Below, in pieces: positions 36,645 through 45,593 of a DNA stretch of 61,101 nucleotides. The stretch comes from Streptococcus constellatus. Its GTDB lineage: Bacteria > Bacillota > Bacilli > Lactobacillales > Streptococcaceae. The stretch's first letter is position 1. Every line of letters begins with the position of its first letter. The notes beneath the pieces are model-generated. The model worked only from the letters and a program-made list of their open reading frames with translations. It ran no database searches and was not told the origin of the DNA. Location: assembly GCF_902167705.1 (NCBI RefSeq), contig NZ_CABHMZ010000006.1, forward strand, positions 1 through 61,101, given 5' to 3'. The position numbers were made by a program, and so were the translations under genes.

Positions 36645-38420
36645 CTACTCCATTCTCTTTTTTTGAGCAATAAATCGCTCTAACTCTTCTAATGCCGTAT
36701 CCGCATCACCATTGTGAGATGCTTCACGAACTTTTTTACCAATCAATTGATTTTCTTTGCGAAGCAATTCCTTATCTCGAGTCTGCTCCACTTCGACCAG
36801 CTCCTGCTCAGACACCTCTTCGGGCAAATTCTCCTCTAAAACCCGATACCAAGCTTGCTGTACTGAATCATTTTGCTCAGATAAATCTTGTGGTGTAACT
36901 TCACCATTCGTTTTTAAAATATCATACAAAGTTTGCAATTCTGCTGTTGCAAAATGAAAATCTTCTCTTAAACGATAGTCATTTAAGATGACAGGATTCT
37001 CAATCATACGTTGCAAGAGATGACTTTCAGCTTTAATCAATCGCGATACTTGCTTCGTTATTGGAATATCAAAGCGTTTCACCTGCTGGCGAGCTTGCTG
37101 TTGCTGTTCTTTTCGATTGACCAAACGGTGATTATTAACAGCCTGCTCCACTTGCTGGTAGTCAAAATCAGGCAATAGTTCAGCTAACATATAAATATAT
37201 GAATTCTGTGCAGTGATAGATTGAACTTGCGCAATCAAAGGAGACATTTGTTCAACAAATTCAATTTGAGCTTGCAAGTTTTCTACATTATCTGGCTTCA
37301 GATAGTTCAAAAGAAACTCTATATCACTAATTCGTGTTTTGGTTAGTAAATTTTGTAAATCATCAGCAGAATTTTTTTTGATAAACTCATCTGGATCCAT
37401 ATTATCAGGAATCCTGACAATTTCAACTGATAAATTATGCAATTCATTCAGTGCTTTTTGTGTTGCTGCCTGTCCCGCTTTATCACCATCGTATGTTAAA
37501 ACAACTTTCTTTGTGAACTTACGGAGATGCTCTACATGTTCATGCGTCAATGCTGTCCCCATAGACGCTACAGCATTTTCAATGCCAGCACGATAAGCCG
37601 CAATAACATCCATAAAGCCTTCCATCAAGTAAACTTCATGACTTTTCTTGATAGTCGCTTTGGCTCTATCCAGATGATACAACTCATAACTTTTATTGAA
37701 AATCGGTGTAATGCGACTATTTTTATACTTCGCGACTTTCTGCTCTATATCACTAGCTTGCCAAATACGACCCGAAAAAGCAATGACTTGCCCTGTATCA
37801 TTTGTCAACGGAAAGATAATTCGATTTTGAAAGGCATCATAAACCAGATTATTATCAGCTAAGTTAAATAAGCCTGAATTCATAATGACTTGTTCGTCAA
37901 ATTTCCCACTAACACTTCTATAAAGATAGTTGCTTTCATTAGGTGCTAAGCCAATTTGAAAATGCTTAATGACCTCATCTGTCAAGCCACGCTCATAAAG
38001 ATAAGAACGTGCTTCTTCTCCTATCTTTGTTGTCATCAATACTGCATGGTAAAATCTTGCAGCTTCCGTATGAATGTCATAAAGCGCTTGATGAGGATGT
38101 GTACGTGTTGACTGTTCTTTTCTGTTATGCTCTATTTCTAATGGAATCCCTGCACGATCTGCAACAATTTGTACAGCGTCCATAAAAGAAACACCACGAT
38201 AATCTTCAATAAATTTAAAGACATCACCTGACTTTCCACAGCCAAAACAGTGATAAAATTGCTTTTCTTCTACCACGTTAAATGAAGGAGTTTTTTCACC
38301 ATGAAAAGGACAAAGTCCCAGATAATTCCTTCCAGCCTTTGTTAGAGCAACGACTTCTCCTATGATTTCGACGATATTGACGCTATTTTTAATATCAGAA
38401 ATGGTTTCTTTATCAATCAA
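36645..38420 (-). CDS. dnaG: DNA primase
   Basis: A 591-residue primase that makes RNA primers at the fork. The zinc-binding domain has C37, H40, C58 and C61 (CPFH...CFGC), the TOPRIM core shows [15 protein letters not shown] and [12 protein letters not shown], and the C-terminal domain binds DnaB. Start TTG 38420 was chosen because [12 protein letters not shown] matches the family and GGGGGTG sits 9-10 bases upstream; an ATG at 38444 would add eight unrelated residues (MINWGCCL). It is divergent from mscL. Confidence 0.95.
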   Translation of the reverse strand: MIDKETISDIKNSVNIVEIIGEVVALTKAGRNYLGLCPFHGEKTPSFNVVEEKQFYHCFGCGKSGDVFKFIEDYRGVSFMDAVQIVADRAGIPLEIEHNRKEQSTRTHPHQALYDIHTEAARFYHAVLMTTKIGEEARSYLYERGLTDEVIKHFQIGLAPNESNYLYRSVSGKFDEQVIMNSGLFNLADNNLVYDAFQNRIIFPLTNDTGQVIAFSGRIWQASDIEQKVAKYKNSRITPIFNKSYELYHLDRAKATIKKSHEVYLMEGFMDVIAAYRAGIENAVASMGTALTHEHVEHLRKFTKKVVLTYDGDKAGQAATQKALNELHNLSVEIVRIPDNMDPDEFIKKNSADDLQNLLTKTRISDIEFLLNYLKPDNVENLQAQIEFVEQMSPLIAQVQSITAQNSYIYMLAELLPDFDYQQVEQAVNNHRLVNRKEQQQQARQQVKRFDIPITKQVSRLIKAESHLLQRMIENPVILNDYRLREDFHFATAELQTLYDILKTNGEVTPQDLSEQNDSVQQAWYRVLEENLPEEVSEQELVEVEQTRDKELLRKENQLIGKKVREASHNGDADTALEELERFIAQKKRME

Positions 38421-38575
38421 TAGACAACACCCCCAATTTATCATAGAATAACAACTTACATTTTATAACAAATTTGCCAAAAAGTAAAATATTCACTATG
38501 TTTTTTAGACATTTTATTGAACTTTTCCTTTTGTTAAGATATAATATAATTTAGTATTTTGAAAGGAAAAAGAAA

Positions 38576-38953
38576 ATGTTAAAGGATCTTAAAGAGTTTT
38601 TGCTCCGCGGTAATGTAATTGATTTAGCAGTCGGTGTTATCATTGCCAATGCTTTTGGAGCTATTGTTACTTCACTTATCGGAGATGTTATCACTCCTTT
38701 GTTTCTCAATCCAGCTTTAAAAGCTGCTGGTGTAGAACAAATTGCTGGTCTAAAATGGAATGGAATTGCATATGGCAACTTCTTAAGTGCTGTTATCAAT
38801 TTCCTCGTCATCGGAACGGTACTCTTCTTTATCGTCAAATCTGTTGAAAAAGCACAAAACCTTACTAAAAAAGAAGATACTGTTGAAGAACCGGCAAAAC
38901 CAACTGAATTAGAAGTGCTTCAAGAAATCAAAGCCTTGCTTGAAAAGAAATAG
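38576..38953 (+). CDS. mscL: Large-conductance mechanosensitive channel
   Basis: A 125-residue channel protein that opens under membrane tension to protect against osmotic downshock. The N-terminal amphipathic helix and TM1 (LLRGNVIDLAVGVIIANAFGAIV), a periplasmic-side loop, TM2 (FLVIGTVLFFIVKSV) and a charged C-terminal helix are present in the standard order. RBS GAAAGGA. It is inserted on the opposite strand between rpsU and dnaG. Confidence 0.96.
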   Translation: MLKDLKEFLLRGNVIDLAVGVIIANAFGAIVTSLIGDVITPLFLNPALKAAGVEQIAGLKWNGIAYGNFLSAVINFLVIGTVLFFIVKSVEKAQNLTKKEDTVEEPAKPTELEVLQEIKALLEKK

Positions 38954-38979
38954 AGGTTTGGGAAAAATTAAGAGATTGT

Positions 38980-39016
38980 AAGAGTTTGGGAAAATTTTTA
39001 TCCCAGACTCTTTTCT
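38980..39016 (+). terminator. Terminator of mscL
   Basis: AAGAGTTTGGGA (38980-38991) pairs with TCCCAGACTCTT (39001-39012) with one G-T pair, followed by TTCTTTT. Confidence 0.8.
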
Positions 39017-39030
39017 TTTGAAATAGCCAC

Positions 39031-39059
39031 AAAAAAACAGGACTTCAATCCTGCTTTTT
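39031..39059 (-). terminator. Terminator of rpsU
   Basis: AAAAACAGGA (39033-39042) and TCCTGCTTTTT (39049-39059) pair around TTCAA. On the minus strand it ends in TTTTTTTG and lies 7 bases after the rpsU stop. Confidence 0.8.
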
Positions 39060-39065
39060 CTTTTA

Positions 39066-39242
39066 TTAGAATTTTTTACGTTTACGAGCTGCTTCTGATT
39101 TACGTTTACGTTTTACAGAAGGTTTTTCATAGAATTCACGTTTGCGTGTTTCTTGAAGAGTACCAGCTTTAGTAACCGCACGTTTGAAACGACGAAGAGC
39201 ATCGTCAAGGGATTCATTCTTGCGTACTACGGTTTTTGACAT
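39066..39242 (-). CDS. rpsU: 30S ribosomal protein S21
   Basis: A 58-residue basic ribosomal protein ([20 protein letters not shown]... ending in [15 protein letters not shown]). S21 helps 16S rRNA pair with the Shine-Dalgarno sequence. The start ATG 39242 has GGGAGTG upstream; the frame extends a few codons further up without support. In many bacteria rpsU, dnaG and rpoD form one operon; here rpsU has its own promoter and terminator and mscL lies between. Confidence 0.97.
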
Positions 39243-39276
39243 TTTTTTCACTCCCTTCAAGCTTAAAATCTTTTAA

Positions 39277-39305
39277 ATTTTATCATATTAAAATACACTT
39301 GTCAA
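39277..39305 (-). promoter_or_regulatory. Predicted promoter of rpsU
   Basis: On the minus strand TTGACA (39305-39300) and TAAAAT (39282-39277) are exactly 17 bases apart, about 35 nt before the start codon. Confidence 0.78.
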
Positions 39306-39438
39306 GTCTTAGAAATTAGGAGAATATGGTAAACTTTTGTAGAACAAGCAATATGTATTAACTTAAAAGAGAGTTGATTTTTAGCAAATTTTCCAAAAAA
39401 TCTGCCAACTACTTCATTCTGTAATCTAGGCTGCAAAT

Positions 39439-39777
39439 TTATCGAATTTGTTCAAAATGCAAATGAACTGCGATATGATCGCCATAGCCGTTCCGATCTA
39501 AATCACGTTGCAAGCGGTAGGAAATATAATGTTCGGCAATAGTGATATAACCAGCACCTAGCAGACGATTTTCTACCATAGATTGGATCATACTGATAGT
39601 AGCTCGTTCAACACCAGCTTCCTCCAGATCCAACACTACTTTTTTAGTTACAAGCGCTAAATTTTGACGTAGATCATCTGTCAAAACATAGACTGTTTGT
39701 GCCGCTTTCAGAATAGCTTGATAAATTTTATCTGGATTAAAATCAGTAACTTCTCCATTACGTTTGATAACTTGCAT
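39439..39777 (-). CDS. Stand-alone ATP-cone domain protein
   Basis: A 112-residue protein made only of an ATP-cone (MQVIKRNGEVTDFNPDKIYQAILKA..., then ERATISMIQSMVENRLL and HYISYRLQRDLDR). ATP-cones bind ATP/dATP and control ribonucleotide reductases and the regulator NrdR. Here there is no reductase or zinc ribbon attached and no nrd gene nearby. RBS AAAGGAG is good, so it looks expressed. A role as a free allosteric partner or nucleotide sensor is only inference. Confidence 0.85.
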   Translation of the reverse strand: MQVIKRNGEVTDFNPDKIYQAILKAAQTVYVLTDDLRQNLALVTKKVVLDLEEAGVERATISMIQSMVENRLLGAGYITIAEHYISYRLQRDLDRNGYGDHIAVHLHFEQIR

Positions 39778-39933
39778 GGGAAACTCCTTTACACTTAGTT
39801 AGTTTTGTGTACTTAGTACAGTAAAAACATTATACTATTTTTCCACCAATTCTCAAAACGATAGATACTGTGGGAGAGTTGGTAGACAAAAGCTGCGGTT
39901 TTCAATGCTTGCTTTTGATTATTTTGATTAAAA

Positions 39934-39969
39934 AAAGACAAACACTCAAAAACAGAGTTGTTTGTCTTT
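39934..39969 (-). terminator. Terminator of the surface protein gene
   Basis: On the minus strand AAAGACAAACAACTC pairs imperfectly (one bulge) with GAGTGTTTGTCTTT around TGTTTTT, then TTTTT. It lies about 40 nt after the stop. The gap 39778-39933 between it and the ATP-cone gene holds no recognisable element beyond AT-rich promoter-like sequence. Confidence 0.75.
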
Positions 39970-40008
39970 GGGAAGAAAGATTAGATTTTTTCTAAAATCT
40001 TCAATTAT

Positions 40009-42312
40009 TTAATCTTCGTTATTTCTTTTACGACGGCGAGCACTAGCTAGAGTTCCCAAACCAAGTAGCAAACCTAATGCAGCAACCTGATCTGCTTTAG
40101 TACCTGTAGCAGGCAGAACTTTTTGACCAGTATTTTGTTGTCTAACTAACAATGGTTTTGGTTGGTAAGTTCTGGATAAGTGTAAGTTTTGTACTTCTCC
40201 GCCTGTTTCTTTTTGAGCCTTCGGAGGAAGTTGACTTCTCAATTGCTCATAGTTTTCTTGTAACTTGGTATAAATTGAACGAGAAATCTCTAGTTTTGCT
40301 TCTTCATCTTTTAACGTTTTAACCTTAGCAGCATAGTCAGCTTGTGCAGCTTGAAGAGCCTTTTGAGCTGCTTCCAGTGCTTGTGGTGCATTTTGTAATT
40401 TTTCCAAGTTATCTTGTGCTCCTTTTAGCTTGGTTTGACTAGTTTGCAAAGCGTCTTTTGCCTTGGCAACATTTAATTCTGCTGTAATTAAGACTTTCTT
40501 GAGTGCTGCTAATTTATTTTTAGCAGCTTCTAGTAATCCTTGTTCTTTTGCTAATGCTGCTTGTTTTGGTGCCAACTTGGATGCAATAGTTGCAGTTGCG
40601 CGCTTCAAAGCTGCTTCTTTTGTCACAACATTTTGCTTCGCTTTTGTCAAAGCCGCTTCAGCTGTAATCACTCCAGCATTCGCAGTAGCAAGGGCAGCTG
40701 AACGATTCGCAGCCAACTTTTGAAGGTCTGCTAATTTTGCTTTTTGAATATTTAAAGTAGATACATAACCCGTTCTTTGAGCTTGCAACACGCCTAATTG
40801 ACTCTTCGCTGCTGTTGCTTGTGCATTTGCGGCTCTTGCAGCACCAGCAAAATTACGGATTGCTTGCTCATACGCGTCTGCGCTAAGAAGAGTACCGTTG
40901 TTAACACGCGCATTAAAATTAGGTTCTCTATGAAATCCAACTTCAGACGTTCCATATACATTGCTGTATTGATTTGGAACTTGATCATATGCAGCTGAAA
41001 TAGTGTTGGCTTGATTATCCATCATTTGAACGTAGTGACCAATTCGTGCAAAGACAGCAGCCCCCACTTTCATATAAATAGCGTTAGCATCAATTTTAGT
41101 TTCAGCGGTTGGAAGACCATATTGTGCAGCGATTTGCTGATATAGAGCTTTCTCACTATGCCAGAAGTCAACGGCTCCTTTCGGAGTAAAACTAATCGCT
41201 ACATTTTCATTTCCAAAATATTTGCCCATATGCCAATCTGCTCTTTCAAAATAAAGAGTTTGGACTTGGCTGGCTGGATTTTTATAAGGATCAATCAATA
41301 ATTCTTTTAATCCAGCTTGTCTACGATAAGCATTGATAGCTCTAACCAATTCAATCGCTTTTAAATTATTTGCTAAAGTTGCTGGACTTGTTGCGTCAGA
41401 ACCAACTGTAATACCATCTTCGCGTTTAGCTCTTTCATAAGTTGCTAGAGCTTCCGCAGCTGCATTACGAATCGCTTGGTTGGCTCCATTTGTTTTAGCG
41501 TGTTGTAAAAATTCACCATAGGTTGCCTTGTTTAAATCAACGTTTCTTCTATTGGTAGCTGACTGTTCAGCACGGGCTACTTCACCGGCTTTTTGATCGA
41601 TAGCTGCTTGATTTTCTGCAACTTTTTGCTCACTTTGCTTGACTTGTTCAGTCGCTGAATTGATTTCTTTAGGAAGATTAGCGATCTCTTCTTTCACTTT
41701 AGCAAGATTTTTTTGCTTTTCTGCCAAATTCTTTTCCGCTTGTTTTTCTTCTTCCTTTGCGCGGTTAAGGTCTTGTTCTTCATTGGCAACTGGAGCTTTA
41801 GCTGTGTCTAATTCGCGTTGTGCAACGTCAACAAGTGATTGTTGTCCTGCAACAACATTTTCTTGATCTTTAACAGCTTCTTTTGCCTCTGTTTCAGACT
41901 GTTCTGCTTCTTGAACCTTATTTTCCTCTGTTGTAACCGTCTTCTCTGATGTCGCCACTTCTTCTTTTGCGGTTTCAATAACTTCTGGAGTTGCTGCTTT
42001 CTTTTCTGCCTCAGCATTTGCAACAGCTTTTTCGCTATCTGCTACCGCTTCCTTTGAAGCGTTAGCGTTATCTTTCGCTTGATTTACAACTTTCTGTTGA
42101 ACATCTGTTTGAACTTTCGCAGCATTTACTTCTAATTTTGCCGATTGAACGTCTGATTCTGTAACTGGTTTGGTAATTTTTTCAGATGTCTTCGGCTCAG
42201 TAGATTGTGTTTTTACTTCTTCGGCATTTACTTGATGTGATAAACTACCCGAAATAATAGTGGTTGCTGCTAAACCGGTCGCAACTACTGATTTTTTAAT
42301 TTTTCTCTCCAT
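40009..42312 (-). CDS. LPXTG-anchored surface protein with SEC10/PgrA-like domain
   Basis: A 767-residue wall protein. A signal peptide (cleaved after about residue 30, ...SHQVNA) is followed by a long coiled-coil (about 40-250, Ala/Glu/Lys-rich), and a central globular region (about 260-470) with NLKAIELVRAINAYRRQAGL, like the SEC10/PgrA surface-exclusion domain related to CAP proteins. A second coiled-coil (480-690) leads to the sortase signal LPATG near 735, a hydrophobic segment and the tail RRRKRNNED. Related proteins on Gram-positive conjugative plasmids reduce uptake of like plasmids; chromosomal streptococcal members are better viewed as possible adhesins. It is monocistronic. Confidence 0.88.
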   Translation of the reverse strand: MERKIKKSVVATGLAATTIISGSLSHQVNAEEVKTQSTEPKTSEKITKPVTESDVQSAKLEVNAAKVQTDVQQKVVNQAKDNANASKEAVADSEKAVANAEAEKKAATPEVIETAKEEVATSEKTVTTEENKVQEAEQSETEAKEAVKDQENVVAGQQSLVDVAQRELDTAKAPVANEEQDLNRAKEEEKQAEKNLAEKQKNLAKVKEEIANLPKEINSATEQVKQSEQKVAENQAAIDQKAGEVARAEQSATNRRNVDLNKATYGEFLQHAKTNGANQAIRNAAAEALATYERAKREDGITVGSDATSPATLANNLKAIELVRAINAYRRQAGLKELLIDPYKNPASQVQTLYFERADWHMGKYFGNENVAISFTPKGAVDFWHSEKALYQQIAAQYGLPTAETKIDANAIYMKVGAAVFARIGHYVQMMDNQANTISAAYDQVPNQYSNVYGTSEVGFHREPNFNARVNNGTLLSADAYEQAIRNFAGAARAANAQATAAKSQLGVLQAQRTGYVSTLNIQKAKLADLQKLAANRSAALATANAGVITAEAALTKAKQNVVTKEAALKRATATIASKLAPKQAALAKEQGLLEAAKNKLAALKKVLITAELNVAKAKDALQTSQTKLKGAQDNLEKLQNAPQALEAAQKALQAAQADYAAKVKTLKDEEAKLEISRSIYTKLQENYEQLRSQLPPKAQKETGGEVQNLHLSRTYQPKPLLVRQQNTGQKVLPATGTKADQVAALGLLLGLGTLASARRRKRNNED

Positions 42313-42547
42313 TAGACGGCCTCCTAATATACTTGCTACCTTTCATTATAAACTATTTCAACCCAAATTACAATTCCACTAATGTATTACGCAGATAACT
42401 ATTTCGTTAAATTTCTTTTACATCAATTATTGCTAGGGAGAAATCCATGAGGTAATCCTACACAATACAACTTATCATTTCCTGATTGTAAAAGATTTCA
42501 AAATACGCTACAATAGAGAAAATTTCTTCTGTATGGGGACAGTTAAG

Positions 42548-43819
42548 ATGCCAAAATCTAAATATCAATGTATCGTAGATCAGATTAGCCAGGATATTAA
42601 AAGTGGGAAATTGTCCAAGGGACAAAAGATTCCTTCCATTCGTCAACTGGCAGACGACTATCACTGTAGCAAAGACACAGCCCAGAAAGCGCTGATAGAG
42701 TTGAAATATCAAAAGTATATCTATGCAGTTCCTAAAAGTGGCTACTATGTGTTGGAAAATAATCTGGAAGACCAGCAGGACATGGAGCTAATCGTCAGAG
42801 ATGACCATTACCAAATTTATGAAGACTTTCGACTTTGTCTTAATGAAACGCTGATTGGACGAGAAAATTATCTTTTTAACTACTACTCACAGCAGGAAGG
42901 GTTAGAGGATTTGCGACAATCTGTCCAGCAGTTGCTTCTGGATTCAGCTATCTACACATCTGCTGATAAAATTGTTCTGACATCTGGTACCCAGCAAGCT
43001 CTTTATATTCTTTCACAAATTGCTTTTCCAAACGAAAAGCATGAAATTCTAGTGGAGCAGCCGACCTATCATCGGATAAATGATTTGCTAACTGCGCAAA
43101 AAATTCCTTATCAAACAATTGAGCGAACCCCTGAAGGGATTGATTTAGAAGAATTGGAACGAATTTTCCAGTCGGGAAATATCAAATTTTTCTATACTAT
43201 CCCACGCTTTCACTACCCCTTAGGGCATTCTTACAGTCGAAAGGAAAAGGAAGAAATCGTTCGTCTCGCTCAGCTTTATGATGTTTATATCATAGAAGAT
43301 GATTATTTGGCTGACTTTGACAGTAAGCGCGAACTGACCTTCCATTACTTGGACGACAGCCAGCATGTCATCTATATCAAGTCTTTTTCTACCAGCCTCT
43401 TTCCTGCCCTTCGGATAACAGCTCTGCTATTTCCTCCAGTCATTCAACCCACTTTTATCGCCTATAAAAAGGCGGTAGACTACGACAGCAATCTCATCAT
43501 GCAGAAAGCTTTATCGCTTTATATTGACAATCTCATGTTTGAAAAAAATCGTCTTTCTCTGCTCAATCAGCAAGAAAAAGAATTGACGAGAGCTAGAAAA
43601 CTTTTAAGCCAAAATCAGCTCAAACTTCCTTACTTTCTCAATAGGGATGGTATTTTACTAGATCTACGTGGACTTAAATCTATCAGTTCCCTCAAACATA
43701 GCAATCTGCCATTGGATTTTTTTGAAGCGAGCTATATACAGGATTGCCCTTATCAATATGCAAAAATTAAGTATGAAGATTTAGAAAAAGTCTTACAACA
43801 TTTAAATGAATATTTATAA
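42548..43819 (+). CDS. MocR-family regulator (GntR helix-turn-helix plus aminotransferase-like domain)
   Basis: A 423-residue regulator. The N-terminal GntR winged helix (IPSIRQLADDYHCSKDTAQKAL) is joined to a fold-type I aminotransferase-like domain with the likely PLP-binding Lys in YIKSFSTSLFPALRI and the Asp motif in IIEDDYLADF. MocR proteins use PLP as effector and often control PLP or amino-acid genes. No pdx gene is close. ATG 42548 was chosen because GGGGACA is 8 bases upstream. It is divergent from the surface-protein gene across 235 bp, in which I see no clear operator. Confidence 0.9.
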   Translation: MPKSKYQCIVDQISQDIKSGKLSKGQKIPSIRQLADDYHCSKDTAQKALIELKYQKYIYAVPKSGYYVLENNLEDQQDMELIVRDDHYQIYEDFRLCLNETLIGRENYLFNYYSQQEGLEDLRQSVQQLLLDSAIYTSADKIVLTSGTQQALYILSQIAFPNEKHEILVEQPTYHRINDLLTAQKIPYQTIERTPEGIDLEELERIFQSGNIKFFYTIPRFHYPLGHSYSRKEKEEIVRLAQLYDVYIIEDDYLADFDSKRELTFHYLDDSQHVIYIKSFSTSLFPALRITALLFPPVIQPTFIAYKKAVDYDSNLIMQKALSLYIDNLMFEKNRLSLLNQQEKELTRARKLLSQNQLKLPYFLNRDGILLDLRGLKSISSLKHSNLPLDFFEASYIQDCPYQYAKIKYEDLEKVLQHLNEYL

Positions 43820-43844
43820 AAAGGAGTCGAAACTCCTTTTTTAA
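43818..43844. terminator. Terminator between the MocR gene and the convergent ABC exporter operon
   Basis: AAAAAGGAGT (43818-43827) pairs with ACTCCTTTTT (43832-43841) around a CGAA tetraloop. T and A tracts on both sides make it usable in both directions. The MocR stop overlaps its start. Confidence 0.85.
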
Positions 43845-43848
43845 GACT

Positions 43849-45591
43849 TTACTCTTTTTCCATCATTCCAGCCTGCAACTGATACATTTTATAATAAGTT
43901 CCCTTAAGCGCTAGAAGCTCCTCGTGTGTGCCAGATTCGATGATACGCCCCTGCTCCATAACATAAATGCAATTAGCGTCCTGAATGGTAGACAGCCGAT
44001 GGGCAATGGCAATCGTCGTTCGGCCTTGACGCATTTTTTTCAGCGAAGTTTGGATAAGTTCTTCAGTCTCCGAATCAATATTAGCAGTTGCTTCGTCTAA
44101 AATCAAAATTTTGGGCTTGGTAGCGATTGTTCTCGCAAAAGCCAATAGTTGTCTTTGCCCACTTGAAAAAGTCGCACCTCGCTCGGTTACTGGACTGTCA
44201 TATCCTGCAGGAAGCTGACTAATGAAGTCATGAGCATCCACAAATTTAGCAGCTTCTACAATATCCTCTCGGCTCATATTTTCCTGATACATTTGGATAT
44301 TAGAAGCAATGGTACCATGATAAAGGAAGGGAGCTTGAAGAACTAAACCAATATTGCGACGCAGTTCAGCTTGGCTGTAATCCTTAATGTTTTGATCATC
44401 AATTAAAATTTCTCCCCTTTCAAATTCATAAAAACGCAGAAAGAGATTGATGATGGAAGACTTGCCTGAGCCCGTCGCACCGACAAAGGCGATTGTTCCC
44501 CCCTGCTTAACTGAAAATGAAATATCTTTCAGAACATCACGCTTGCCGTCATAAGAAAAGGAAACATGACGAAATTCAATATTCCCAGCTGTAATTTCCA
44601 ATGGAAGATTAGCCTGCTTAGGCTCATAGTCTCTACGGTCTATGATTGCAAAAACACGATCTGCAGCCACCATAGATGTCTGCAAAACAGAGTAATTTTG
44701 CATCAAATCAATCAGAGGATTAAAAAGTTGATTGACATATTGGATAAAAGCGTACATGACCCCAGCTGTCACTCCTGCAACCTGCCAAGTAAAACCAAAG
44801 TAAGCTAAAATAACTGCATAAGCTAAAATTTTCAGCAAAGACATAGCTGGACGGAGAAAAAGGCTATTGATATTGAGATAGCGAACTGTATACTCCAAAT
44901 GCTCCCCGTTAATCGCTTCAAATTCATTTATTAGACGCTTTTCCTGACCAAATGCCTGAATAATTCGCATTCCCTCAATACTTTCAGAAAGTTTGACATT
45001 CAAATCGCTCAGTTTGCTTCGGACGAGTTTGAGGAGACGATTAGATAAGCGTTGATAAAGTAAAATGGAGCCCAGCATGACTGGTAAAAAGAATACAATA
45101 AGTCCTGTCAAGCGCCAATTCAAGGTAAACATTGTCACTACTGTTACAACAAGAATAAAAATGGAACTTAGAAAACTCGAAAATATGCTACTAAACATAT
45201 CTGCTACCGCTTGTGTGTCATTCGTCAAACGAGAGACAATCGCTCCTGCAGCCGTTTGATCAAAATAAGACATACGTAGCCTCTCAATATTTTCAAAACT
45301 CTCCTGACGCAAATCGCGAACAATGCTATATGCCACACGAGCAAAAGAATACTGTCCCAAGAAAGTAAATAGCACCCTCAAAAGAAAGAGAGCATAATAG
45401 AGAATTAGAATATAAAATCCCGCCATAATCTGATGACGACTGATAAAATGATCAATGAAATATCGAGCCAAAAGTGGTAAAGCTGTCGTCACTAAAGTTG
45501 TCGCAAAGATAAAAGCAAGCGCCAAAATGCTCACCCATTTATAACGCCACATATAAGTCAGAAGGCGATGAAAAGTTGCTTGTTTTTTCAT
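43849..45591 (-). CDS. ABC multidrug exporter, half-transporter with canonical ATPase site
   Basis: A 580-residue half-transporter: six membrane helices (20-310), then the nucleotide-binding domain with Walker A GATGSGKSS, Walker B ILILDEATANID (catalytic Glu present) and His switch IAHRLS. Its signature motif is FSSGQ rather than LSGGQ. ATG 45591 follows GGAGGAG and comes just after the upstream stop. It pairs with the next gene, whose Walker B lacks the catalytic Glu, to form an asymmetric heterodimer like LmrCD, PatAB or TM287/288. Confidence 0.92.
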   Translation of the reverse strand: MKKQATFHRLLTYMWRYKWVSILALAFIFATTLVTTALPLLARYFIDHFISRHQIMAGFYILILYYALFLLRVLFTFLGQYSFARVAYSIVRDLRQESFENIERLRMSYFDQTAAGAIVSRLTNDTQAVADMFSSIFSSFLSSIFILVVTVVTMFTLNWRLTGLIVFFLPVMLGSILLYQRLSNRLLKLVRSKLSDLNVKLSESIEGMRIIQAFGQEKRLINEFEAINGEHLEYTVRYLNINSLFLRPAMSLLKILAYAVILAYFGFTWQVAGVTAGVMYAFIQYVNQLFNPLIDLMQNYSVLQTSMVAADRVFAIIDRRDYEPKQANLPLEITAGNIEFRHVSFSYDGKRDVLKDISFSVKQGGTIAFVGATGSGKSSIINLFLRFYEFERGEILIDDQNIKDYSQAELRRNIGLVLQAPFLYHGTIASNIQMYQENMSREDIVEAAKFVDAHDFISQLPAGYDSPVTERGATFSSGQRQLLAFARTIATKPKILILDEATANIDSETEELIQTSLKKMRQGRTTIAIAHRLSTIQDANCIYVMEQGRIIESGTHEELLALKGTYYKMYQLQAGMMEKE

Positions 45592-45593
45592 GA

